This document shows positions 7,770 through 14,972 of a stretch of DNA of 27,785 nt, piece by piece. Position 1 is the first letter of the stretch. The number at the start of each line of letters is the position of its first letter. The DNA is from an uncultured Lentisphaeria bacterium (GTDB lineage: Bacteria; Verrucomicrobiota; Lentisphaeria; Victivallales; Victivallaceae): NCBI GenBank assembly GCA_949298665.1, contig CASFXO010000001.1, positions 1 through 27,785 on the forward strand, written 5' to 3'. Made by a program: the position numbers and the translations under genes. The notes beneath the pieces were generated by a model. It saw only the letters and a program-made list of their open reading frames with translations, did not search any database and had not been told where the DNA came from.

Positions 7770-8581
7770 TGAAAAAGAAACGCGCCTTCGCCGTCGCCAG
7801 CCATCCGGACGACATCGAATTCATGATGGCCGGCACTCTGCTCGCCCTGCGCGACGCGGGGTATGAAATCCATTACCTCACCATCGCCAACGGCAGTCTC
7901 GGTTCCCATTGCCACGATTACGCCACCATCAGCCGGATGCGCCGGGAGGAAGCGCGCGCCGCGGCGGAAATCGCCGGCGCCGTCTTTCACGAAAGTCTCT
8001 GCGATGATCTGGAAGTCTTCTACTGCCGGGAACTGTTCTCCCGACTGGTCCCGGTCATCCGCGAGGTCGATCCGGAAATCATCCTGACCCACGGTCCCTA
8101 TGATTATATGGAAGATCACGTCAACGCCGGCCGGCTGGCGGTCAGCGCCGCCTTCTGCCGCGGCATGATCAACTGCCGGACCACGCCTCCCGCCGCCGCA
8201 GTGAATACGGAAGTGGCGGTTTATCACTCGATGCCGCACAGCATAACCGACCAGTTGCGGCGGCCGATTCTGCCTGGCCTCTTCGTCGATATCGGCGCCC
8301 ATCTGGATGAAAAACGCCGGATGCTCTCCTGCCACCGCAGCCAGCAGGAATGGCTGGATCTCAGTCAGGGCAACAACGCCTATCTCGACGACATGGTGTC
8401 CCGAGGGCGACATTACGGGCGGCTTTCCGGGCGTTACAAATTTGCGGAAGGCTGGATCCGGCACCATCCGCTCGGATTCTGCGGTGAGGACTTCAATCCG
8501 CTGGTGACGGCGCTGGGGGACGGCGCTTTCGTCAATCCGGAATTCGAACGGCGTCTGGCGGCGGGCATCGCGCCATGGTAA
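7769..8581 (+). CDS. PIG-L (LmbE) family deacetylase
   Basis: This is a 270-residue protein starting at ATG 7769; its A is the last base of the upstream stop (TGATG). GGAG inside the end of the upstream gene serves as the ribosome site. Metal-binding signatures of PIG-L zinc deacetylases are ASHPDD (His12, Asp14, Asp15) and YMEDHVNAG (His116). The family removes acetyl groups from GlcNAc-containing substrates (PIG-L, MshB, BshB, chitooligosaccharide-type enzymes). There is no signal peptide, so it acts in the cytoplasm. Coupling to a NagB-fold enzyme suggests deacetylation followed by deamination/isomerisation of an N-acetylated sugar, an arrangement parallel to NagA-NagB but with a non-homologous deacetylase. 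The order of steps is inferred. Confidence 0.88.
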   Translation: MKKKRAFAVASHPDDIEFMMAGTLLALRDAGYEIHYLTIANGSLGSHCHDYATISRMRREEARAAAEIAGAVFHESLCDDLEVFYCRELFSRLVPVIREVDPEIILTHGPYDYMEDHVNAGRLAVSAAFCRGMINCRTTPPAAAVNTEVAVYHSMPHSITDQLRRPILPGLFVDIGAHLDEKRRMLSCHRSQQEWLDLSQGNNAYLDDMVSRGRHYGRLSGRYKFAEGWIRHHPLGFCGEDFNPLVTALGDGAFVNPEFERRLAAGIAPW

Positions 8582-8637
8582 TGCGCCACGGACATTCCGG
8601 ACAATGACGACGGCGGCAACCGGTCATTCTCCCCTGG

Positions 8638-8660
8638 CCGCCGCGGACCATCCGCGGCGG
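8638..8660 (+). terminator. GC-rich hairpin between convergent genes
   Basis: CCGCCGCGGA (8638-8647) and TCCGCGGCGG (8651-8660) form a perfect 10-bp stem with a 3-base loop, 56 bases after the PIG-L stop and 44 bases before the stop of the convergent gene. Only TTT follows, so it is either a weak or bidirectional terminator or an mRNA-stabilising hairpin. Confidence 0.5.
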
Positions 8661-8704
8661 TTTCCCGGGCTGCCGGACGCAGTTTTCGTTGCCGACAACG
8701 GCGG

Positions 8705-9922
8705 CTACTCTTCCGAAGGTGAATAAAGCATCGTCTTGGACCAGCGCCGCCCCTTCAACTCCAGCGAGAAAAGATTGCCCCGGTGATCCACCACCCAGAC
8801 CGACGCATTCTCCCCCTCCGCGGCAAAGAGATACAGCACCTCCCCGGTATTCCGCGGCGCCAGCCGCCGCGTTTCCGCCACGGATTCCGCGGCAAAACGT
8901 TCCGGCAACCGGAACAGGCCCACCGCATCGTTTTTCTCCAGACTCAGAAACAGCAACCGTTTTTTCGGGTTCCAGACCGCGCAGTTGCCGCTGCGTTCCG
9001 AAAGTCTGTGCCGATCCTCATCCAGCCAGTAACAGGTGTCGCCGCCGGCTTCCCCCGCCACCAGCTCCGTCCCCCCGAGCGCAACCAGAAACGTCGGGGA
9101 CCAGCCCGGCGTCACTTTACGCCGTCGTGCCCATTGCAGTTCGCCGTTCGCCAGGCGCCATTCATCCACGCCGGCCGCATTCAGATGAAACAGCAACCCG
9201 CCTTCGGGCGCCGCCGCCAGCAGCCCCCCCGATTCGCGCAGTTCAAACCGCCGCCCCGGTTCGGTCAGATCCCCGGCGGCAAACCGTCGCAATCCCGTAC
9301 CGTCCCGGTCCTTCACCCAGAGAAAACCGTCATGATACAAGGTGTTTCCGGGCATTTCCGTCCATTCTTCCGACTCTTCCGCGATCTCCCCGTCCGGCAG
9401 TGACAGCGACAACAGCCGCGTCGCCTGTTTCAATTCCGGCTGCGCCTCCTGCAGGGCAAACACCCGTTCCCCGTCATCAGGAATCAGCAGCTGCGTCAGT
9501 TTCCGGTCCGGATACGACCAGACATTGATAATGCGTCCCGCCTTCGGACAGAAGAGCACGATCCGACTGCCGAACGGCCCCCCCTTGCGCCCCACCCGCT
9601 CCAGCAGCAGCACGGTACCGCCGTCCGGACTGAGCGCAGCATCCACCAGCATCGCGCCGCCGGTTACCCGGTTGAAATCCGGCGAAGGCCGCCACAGGAA
9701 CCGCACCCCCGGACGGGTCGCCTGTGCCGCGAATGAATCCGCCGGCGGCGGCGCCGCGTGTTCGTCCTCCACGGCGACCACCCGGCCGGTTTCCGCCACT
9801 TCCGGCAATGCCGTATCGCCTTCCCAACGGATCGGCCCCAGTCCCGAATCGGCGGCGGCCGTCGCCGTGCCGGCCAGCCACAACGCCAGCAACACCGGCA
9901 ACGGGATTTTCCAGCCCATCAT
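8705..9922 (-). CDS. secreted beta-propeller-like protein of unknown function
   Basis: This is a 405-residue protein. I chose the start at ATG 9922 because GGAGG stands 5 bases upstream and a signal peptide follows at once (residues 1 to about 22, LPVLLALWLAGTATAAA). The mature part has repeated blade-like segments: DAALSPDGGTVLLLERVG, LLIPDDGERVFALQEA, RLLSLSLPDGEI, HDGFLWVKDRDGTGLRRF, and VWVVDHRGNLFSLEL at the C-terminus. These resemble WD40/YVTN-type propellers without a recognisable enzyme motif. Its neighbours are a convergent PIG-L gene and a divergent histidine kinase, neither of which defines a role. I do not recognise a named family. A periplasmic scaffold or sensor is possible. Confidence 0.75.
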   Translation of the reverse strand: MMGWKIPLPVLLALWLAGTATAAADSGLGPIRWEGDTALPEVAETGRVVAVEDEHAAPPPADSFAAQATRPGVRFLWRPSPDFNRVTGGAMLVDAALSPDGGTVLLLERVGRKGGPFGSRIVLFCPKAGRIINVWSYPDRKLTQLLIPDDGERVFALQEAQPELKQATRLLSLSLPDGEIAEESEEWTEMPGNTLYHDGFLWVKDRDGTGLRRFAAGDLTEPGRRFELRESGGLLAAAPEGGLLFHLNAAGVDEWRLANGELQWARRRKVTPGWSPTFLVALGGTELVAGEAGGDTCYWLDEDRHRLSERSGNCAVWNPKKRLLFLSLEKNDAVGLFRLPERFAAESVAETRRLAPRNTGEVLYLFAAEGENASVWVVDHRGNLFSLELKGRRWSKTMLYSPSEE

Positions 9923-10037
9923 GCGCACCTCCCCGCCGCTCCGGACCGAAAAAAACGGGAATCCTCGTTTTCCCCGCTTGATTTCCGCGGAAACGGCGGC
10001 AAATTCTTCCTGTCCACTTCCTATCGATGTTGGTTTC

Positions 10038-10066
10038 AATATATCGGCAAAAGGCAAACCTTGCAA
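10038..10066 (-). promoter_or_regulatory. promoter for the secreted propeller-like gene
   Basis: On the minus strand, TTGCAA (10066-10061), a 17-base spacer and TATATT (10043-10038) lie about 116 bases before the ATG at 9922. The -35 touches the start codon of the divergent kinase gene. No comparable promoter for the kinase stands out. Confidence 0.45.
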
Positions 10067-11223
10067 TGGCTGTGAAAAAAAATTTTCTCGACCGCTTCAT
10101 CGAGCGCGTCGAAGACGTCGACGCCAACAGCCGCCAGGCCTACATTCTCCGCCTGGCCCGGGAACGCGGCTTCTTCGAAACCGTCTTCAACGCCGTCGAG
10201 GAAGGCATCCTCGTCGTCGATCAGCACCTGCGGATCCGTTACTTCAACAAAGCCGCCCGGGAATTGCTCGGACTTCCGGAAGATCTGGAAAAACTGCGCC
10301 TCTCCCAACTGCTCCGCGGCGTCGACTGGAAACGCATCCTGCAGCAGGACGCCGAGGAATGGGCACGGATCGCCCGCCAGGAGATCGAAATCGCCTACCC
10401 CGCCCACCGTTTCGTCCAGTTCTATCTGGTTCCCCACCCGGAAGACGCCACGCTGGCCACGGTCATTCTCCGCGACGTCACCGAGAGCCGCCGCCGCACC
10501 ATGGAGGCGCTGGAACACCAGACCGCCCAGGCCGTCTCCATGCTCGCCGCCGGCGTCGCCCACGAAATCGGCAACCCGCTCAACAGCCTCTATCTGAATC
10601 TCCAGCTGCTGGAACGTTCCGGCGAATCCCCCGAAGCAGCCCTCTCCCCCGAGGAAACCGCCGAAATGATCCGGGACTGCAAGCACGAGGTGGAGCGGCT
10701 GGACGGCATCATCACCGGATTTCTCTCGGCCATCCGACCGGGCAATCCTCATTTTGAACCGGTGGATCTTCGACAACTGGTGCTGGAAACCATCAGCTTC
10801 ATGCATCAGGAACTTGAGGCGAAGTCCATTCGCACCAGCTGCGACTGGCCTGCCCCCCTGCCCATCGTCAACGGCGATCCGAAACAGCTCAAGCAGGCCT
10901 TTTTCAACATCATCAAGAATGCGCTTCAGGCCATGCCCGCCGGGGGTGAACTGCACATCTCCGCACACCCGGAGGAGGCGGAATGGCTGGTCATCGAATT
11001 TTCCGACAGCGGCAAAGGCATCACGCCGGAACAGCTCGGCAATCTTTTCCAGCCCTTCAAAACCAGTAAACCCAACGGCAACGGACTCGGCATGATGATC
11101 ATCGAACGGGTCTGCCGCGAACACGGCGCGGAATTCGGCGTCAATTCCCGCCCCGACTCCGGCACCACGGTGTTCATCCGTTTTCCGCTGCCCGGAAGAC
11201 GTCTTCGCGTGCTGCCTTCCTGA
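10066..11223 (+). CDS. cytoplasmic PAS-domain sensor histidine kinase (NtrB-like)
   Basis: This is a 385-residue protein from ATG 10066; an in-frame ATG at 10027 is possible, and neither has a strong ribosome site. There is no membrane segment. Residues about 35-140 form a PAS domain (FNAVEEGILVVDQHLRIRYFNKAARELLG ... VILRDVTE). The dimerisation/phosphoacceptor helix carries AAGVAHEIGNPLNSL with His166. The HATPase domain shows the N box (FFNIIKNALQAM, Asn285), G1 (DSGKGI), F box (FQPFKTSK) and G2 (GNGLGM). The composition is that of NtrB/AtoS-type class kinases, which usually pair with sigma54-dependent response regulators. No response regulator is adjacent, so the partner must lie elsewhere. 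The signal sensed by the PAS domain is unknown. Confidence 0.93.
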   Translation: MAVKKNFLDRFIERVEDVDANSRQAYILRLARERGFFETVFNAVEEGILVVDQHLRIRYFNKAARELLGLPEDLEKLRLSQLLRGVDWKRILQQDAEEWARIARQEIEIAYPAHRFVQFYLVPHPEDATLATVILRDVTESRRRTMEALEHQTAQAVSMLAAGVAHEIGNPLNSLYLNLQLLERSGESPEAALSPEETAEMIRDCKHEVERLDGIITGFLSAIRPGNPHFEPVDLRQLVLETISFMHQELEAKSIRTSCDWPAPLPIVNGDPKQLKQAFFNIIKNALQAMPAGGELHISAHPEEAEWLVIEFSDSGKGITPEQLGNLFQPFKTSKPNGNGLGMMIIERVCREHGAEFGVNSRPDSGTTVFIRFPLPGRRLRVLPS

Positions 11224-11242
11224 ACGGCAGACAACCTGCCGG

Positions 11243-12124
11243 TCAGGTGGTTTTCGCCTTCCGCACGGGCTTCTTTTTCGGCGGAGGCGGCGTCAGCCGC
11301 TGCGGTTTGCCCGGCTCGAAGGCGTACACCTCCCAGCGGGGCTGATCGTCCATGCGGTCCAACACCAGCCAGACGGATTCCTCCGCCACCCAGGTGATGT
11401 TTTTCACCTTGTAGGAGGTCCGGTTGGTCACGCGGAGAATGCCCAGATGCAGACAGCCCGGCAGCGTCTCCTGATAACGAACTTCCTGCATCAGGGAACG
11501 CGCCACCGGATCGCCGAACCGTTTTCGGAAATTTTCCAGTCCCCGTCCGGCGCCCCGCCGCTCATGGCCGGTTTCCCGCCGGGCGATGGCTTCGAAGTAT
11601 TTCCACTCCCGGCTGTCGTAGGCCTGCACGCACCGCTCCACCTGCGCCCGGATGGCCGCGGCGCCGGAGCCGCTGTAATGAGTTCGGGATACCGGACGCG
11701 GCAATCGGGAATATTCGTAACGCACGGAATACACATCCGGTTCCCTGCCGGGCTCCGTCAGCACGGCGATCTCCTCCCGTACCGTACCGTTCTCAAATTT
11801 TCCATCAAAGAAGAACAGCCAGCCGGTCCGCCGGTTGAACCGCAGCGGGCTCCGGGAAACCAGCGTCCGACTCTTCAATGCCCCGAGCGACGAACGGTTG
11901 GCCCGGAATACCGCGAACCGCTCACCATCCAGCCCGGTCAACTTCCGGCAGAGCTCGAAATCCTCCGCGTCGCCGGCCTCCAGAAAACGAAGCGCGGCCG
12001 CCTCCAGCGCCCGGTCGGCAATGCCCCCGGAACACAGCCGATAGCCGAACACCCCGGCCGCCACAGCGATCAACAGCAGCAGCAATAGAAATTTCTTCCG
12101 CTCCTCCGCCGCAATTTTCCACAT
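11243..12124 (-). CDS. membrane-anchored hypothetical protein
   Basis: This is a 293-residue protein starting at ATG 12124. One N-terminal membrane segment (about residues 11-28, a run of Leu followed by IAVAAGVFGY) is followed by a large domain, presumably periplasmic, and a basic Pro/Lys-rich tail (PPPPKKKPVRKAKTT). The body has no motif I recognise; RREWKYFEAIAR-like amphipathic and basic segments and a Trp-rich end (SVWLVLDRMDDQPRWEVYAFEPG) stand out. The ribosome site for this start is only a G-run. A perfect AGGAGG (12172-12167) lies 42 bases further up without a standard in-frame start. It follows the S41 protease gene by 109 bases on the same strand and may share its transcript. Its 3' end converges on the kinase gene with an 19-base gap. 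Confidence 0.7.
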   Translation of the reverse strand: MWKIAAEERKKFLLLLLLIAVAAGVFGYRLCSGGIADRALEAAALRFLEAGDAEDFELCRKLTGLDGERFAVFRANRSSLGALKSRTLVSRSPLRFNRRTGWLFFFDGKFENGTVREEIAVLTEPGREPDVYSVRYEYSRLPRPVSRTHYSGSGAAAIRAQVERCVQAYDSREWKYFEAIARRETGHERRGAGRGLENFRKRFGDPVARSLMQEVRYQETLPGCLHLGILRVTNRTSYKVKNITWVAEESVWLVLDRMDDQPRWEVYAFEPGKPQRLTPPPPKKKPVRKAKTT

Positions 12125-12233
12125 ATTTCCCCCGTCTGCCCCACCGTTTCGATGCCCTTGAATCGTCCTCCTGATTAACGCACCGGAAACACGTTTATTT
12201 TTTCGCGGACTGGAAAAAAACAATCCGTTCCGT

Positions 12234-13580
12234 TCACAGCGATTCCGTTTTCGCCGCTTCGGCGGAAGGCGTCATCGGCGACCGCAGCAGCTCCAGCGCC
12301 TTCTCCAGCTGGACATCCGTCACGGCCCCGGACCCTTCCGGACGCACCTCGCCGGGATGCCGCGCCGACTGCCGCGCCAGCAGAAACGTCCGACGGTCGG
12401 AAAGCGGCACCTCCACGTCCGGCCGAATGCCCGCCGCATCGATCCGCCGCCGCAACGGCGTCTGATAACGGGCGACGGTATAGCGGATCGCCCCGCCGTC
12501 CGGCAGGACCTGCCGCCGCTGGATCGATCCCTTGCCGAACGTGGTCTGCCCAACCACCCGCGCCCGCCGGTGATCCTGCAGACAGCCCGCGACGATTTCG
12601 GCGGCGCTCGCGCTGTAACGGTTTACCAGCACCACCAGCGGCAGCGTCCGTTCCGGCGCCTCGACCTTCCGGGTCACCGCGCGGTAGGACTCCCGTTCCG
12701 TCCGGCCTTCCGCCAGAAATACGACTTTGTCCGGTTCCAGAAAATGGGAACAGAGCGCCACCGCCGCCAAGACCATCCCGCCGGGGTTGTTGCGCAGATC
12801 CAGAATCAGCCCTTTCAATGCTCCGCCCTCTCCGCGCAGTTTCCGCAAGGCCGCCTCCAGTCCGTCGGCGGTACGGGAATCGAACGACACAATCCGCACG
12901 TACCCGATGTCCCCCGCCAGCCGCCGCGCAACGACAGGCTCCGACGCCGACGGAAGTTCCCGGCGGATCAGGTTGACTTCCAGCGCATTCTCTTCTCCGT
13001 CCCGAACCACCCGGAGCGTCAATCCTGATCCGGGCGCTCCGCTCAGTCGCTCCCGGCAGTCTTCAAACGTCAGATCCGCCGTCGCCCGGCGGTCGATCGC
13101 CGTAATCCGATCCCCCGCCCTCAGACCGGCATCCGCCGCCGGAGAATCGGAAGTCACTCCGACCACCAGCAGCGGTTCACGGTCGCTTTTCACCAGATTC
13201 AGGCCGACGCCCACCGCGTGCTCCCCGCTGGAAACGGTCGCCGGGGTACGCGGCTCCCGGGGCGGCTCGTAGGTGCTGTAGGGATCCAGCTCCCGCATCA
13301 TTCCCTTGAACGCTCCGGTTACCATCCGTTCGACGGTGGCCCGGTCCGCGTCCACGTAAGAATGCTGTAGAAAATCCATAGCGGATCCCAGCATCGCCAG
13401 CCGACTGTACAGATCCGCATCCGGTCCGGCCGACGCCGGGTCCGACGGCGATGACGCATACTCCGGAAGCGGTGCCGACGCCGCCGTCGGCCCCTTCCCC
13501 GCTCCCGCACAGCCGGAGACGCCGGACAGCAGCCCGACCAACGCCGGTAAAACCATGCAGAACAACCTGCGCGGCATCAT
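12234..13580 (-). CDS. S41-family C-terminal processing peptidase, lipoprotein
   Basis: This is a 448-residue protein. The N-terminus is a lipoprotein signal with lipobox VSGC (Cys24), so it is membrane-tethered on the outer side of the inner membrane or in the outer membrane. Residues about 55-115 are the N-terminal helical region (AMLGSAMDFLQHSYVD). A PDZ domain spans about 120-205 (GVGLNLV ... GLRAGDRITAIDRR). The peptidase core at about 220-395 has DLRNNPGG, VNRYSASAAEI with Ser325, and GQTTFGKGSIQ with Lys350; the 25-residue spacing matches the Ser/Lys dyad of Prc/CtpA enzymes. CtpA proteases trim periplasmic and envelope proteins, including cell-wall hydrolases. It starts 11 bases after the M42 aminopeptidase stop, with a weak ribosome site, so the two proteases are likely co-transcribed. 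Confidence 0.93.
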   Translation of the reverse strand: MMPRRLFCMVLPALVGLLSGVSGCAGAGKGPTAASAPLPEYASSPSDPASAGPDADLYSRLAMLGSAMDFLQHSYVDADRATVERMVTGAFKGMMRELDPYSTYEPPREPRTPATVSSGEHAVGVGLNLVKSDREPLLVVGVTSDSPAADAGLRAGDRITAIDRRATADLTFEDCRERLSGAPGSGLTLRVVRDGEENALEVNLIRRELPSASEPVVARRLAGDIGYVRIVSFDSRTADGLEAALRKLRGEGGALKGLILDLRNNPGGMVLAAVALCSHFLEPDKVVFLAEGRTERESYRAVTRKVEAPERTLPLVVLVNRYSASAAEIVAGCLQDHRRARVVGQTTFGKGSIQRRQVLPDGGAIRYTVARYQTPLRRRIDAAGIRPDVEVPLSDRRTFLLARQSARHPGEVRPEGSGAVTDVQLEKALELLRSPMTPSAEAAKTESL

Positions 13581-13591
13581 GAACGGCGCTT

Positions 13592-14662
13592 TCAGTCGAT
13601 GCCGGGGATGAACGATTCGTCGCCGCGGAACGAAGCGATGGTTTCGGTCAGCAGCCGGACCGCGCCCTCCACGTCCCGCAGGTCGCAGATTTCCACCGGG
13701 GAATGCATGTAACGGTTCGGAATGCTCACCAACGCCGTCGCCACCCCGGCGCGCGCCAGCTGAATGGCGCAGGTGTCGGTGCCGCCGGACGCCCGGTGCG
13801 CGGCCGTCTCCTGCCAGGCGATCCGATGGCGGCGCGCCACCGCCCGCATATGCGCGCCCAGAACGGGGTTGTTGTCCGCGCTGCGGCTCAACTCGGGACC
13901 GGCGCCCAGCCGGATGTCTCCCAGCAGTTTCTTGGGAATGTCGGGAATGTCGGTGGCGAACCCGACGTCGATCCCGAATCCCACCCGCGGATCCACGCCG
14001 AAGGCGCTCGCCCCCGCGCCGCGCAGCCCCAGTTCCTCCTGAACCGTGCCGACGCCGTACACCGCCACCTTCAACTTCCGCCGGGAAAGCGCCCGCATCG
14101 TTTCCGCCACCACGAACGCCCCGACCTTGTCGTCCAGTCCCTTGGACATGACCCGGTGCCCACCCATGAGACGGAAATTCGCCCGCATCGCCACCGGATC
14201 CCCCACCGAGACCAGTTTCTCCGCCTCTTCGCGGGAAGACGCGCCGATGTCGATCCAGAGGTCGGAAAGGTCCGGCGGCGTATCCCGTTCGGACGCCTTC
14301 AGCAGATGAATCGGCTTTTTGCCGATCACGCCCGGCACCTTGCCGGATTCCGTCAGGATGTCCACCTCCGACGCCGGGACGTTGAGCTTGTCGATCCCCC
14401 CGTTCGGGCGGAAGTACAGCAATCCCTCGTCGGAAATGTAAACCACCTGAAACCCGATCTCGTCATAATGCCCCGCCAGCATCACCCGCATCGGCGCTCC
14501 GGGATTCAGAACGCTGATGGTATTGCCCAGCACGTCGGTACGCACCTCCGCGCAGAATCCGGACAATTCCCGGCGAAACACCGCGGCGGCTTCCATCTCA
14601 TAGCCGGACGGACTGCTGCTGCGCATAAGTTCTTCAAAAAAACGGAGACTGTTCTTGTTCAT
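13592..14662 (-). CDS. M42-family aminopeptidase (FrvX/TET-like)
   Basis: This is a 356-residue protein. GAGG 7 bases upstream favours the ATG at 14662 over the tandem ATG at 14665; a much longer in-frame extension to 14854 has no family similarity. The dinuclear-metal ligand pattern of M42 enzymes is complete: AGHYDEIGF (His65, Asp67), SKGLDDKVGAF (Asp177), TVQEELGLRGA (catalytic Glu209, ligand Glu210), GIDVGFATDIP (Asp232) and RYMHSPVE (His320). These cytoplasmic, often dodecameric, metallopeptidases remove N-terminal residues from short peptides; some were first misnamed cellulase M. It is followed by the S41 protease gene, which suggests a shared role in peptide turnover. The specificity (acidic, aliphatic or basic residues) cannot be read from the sequence. 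Confidence 0.93.
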   Translation of the reverse strand: MNKNSLRFFEELMRSSSPSGYEMEAAAVFRRELSGFCAEVRTDVLGNTISVLNPGAPMRVMLAGHYDEIGFQVVYISDEGLLYFRPNGGIDKLNVPASEVDILTESGKVPGVIGKKPIHLLKASERDTPPDLSDLWIDIGASSREEAEKLVSVGDPVAMRANFRLMGGHRVMSKGLDDKVGAFVVAETMRALSRRKLKVAVYGVGTVQEELGLRGAGASAFGVDPRVGFGIDVGFATDIPDIPKKLLGDIRLGAGPELSRSADNNPVLGAHMRAVARRHRIAWQETAAHRASGGTDTCAIQLARAGVATALVSIPNRYMHSPVEICDLRDVEGAVRLLTETIASFRGDESFIPGID

Positions 14663-14972
14663 CATTCTGCCTCTGCCATTCGGTTGGGACCGGCGGAAGC
14701 CGCAACCGCCGCCGGCCGTTAAGAAGATCTGCGACAAATTAGCACACGGGAGAGAAAATTTCCACCCCCCGCTGCGTTTTTTCCCGCCCGGTCCCCGGAA
14801 ACAGAGCGCGGGGGCAAATCCGCGGCGACGGAAATATCCGGCTCCATTTCGCAACTCGTCTCCGCCTCATCTGCTGCGGCGACGGAGATGGAACTTGACA
14901 ATTCGACACTTCGTGCCAAATTATCATTGTTTCCGTGTTTTCCACCAATCAACCAACCGAAGGGCAAAAGAC
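14663..14972. other. divergent intergenic region, 310 bp
   Basis: No gene is supported here. It separates the M42 gene from the giant lyase gene. A consensus TTGACA lies at 14895-14900. With a 17-base spacer the -10 would be AAATTA (14918-14923), and with 21 bases TATCAT (14922-14927); both are imperfect, so an activator is plausible for the lyase gene. A weak AT-rich TAATTT candidate near 14740 could serve the M42 gene on the minus strand. No riboswitch-like fold was recognised. Confidence 0.4.

Noticed and set aside
10036..11124. A 362-codon antisense frame over the histidine kinase gene
   Set aside because: The sense frame contains every kinase motif; the antisense product is a composition artefact.
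11224..11242. Short inverted repeat (ACCTG/CAGGT) at the kinase/unknown convergence as a terminator
   Set aside because: The stem is only 5 bp and most of it falls inside the coding region of the neighbour.
13703..14722. A 339-codon plus-strand frame opposite the M42 aminopeptidase
   Set aside because: It is His/Arg-rich without motifs, while the opposite strand has all M42 metal ligands.
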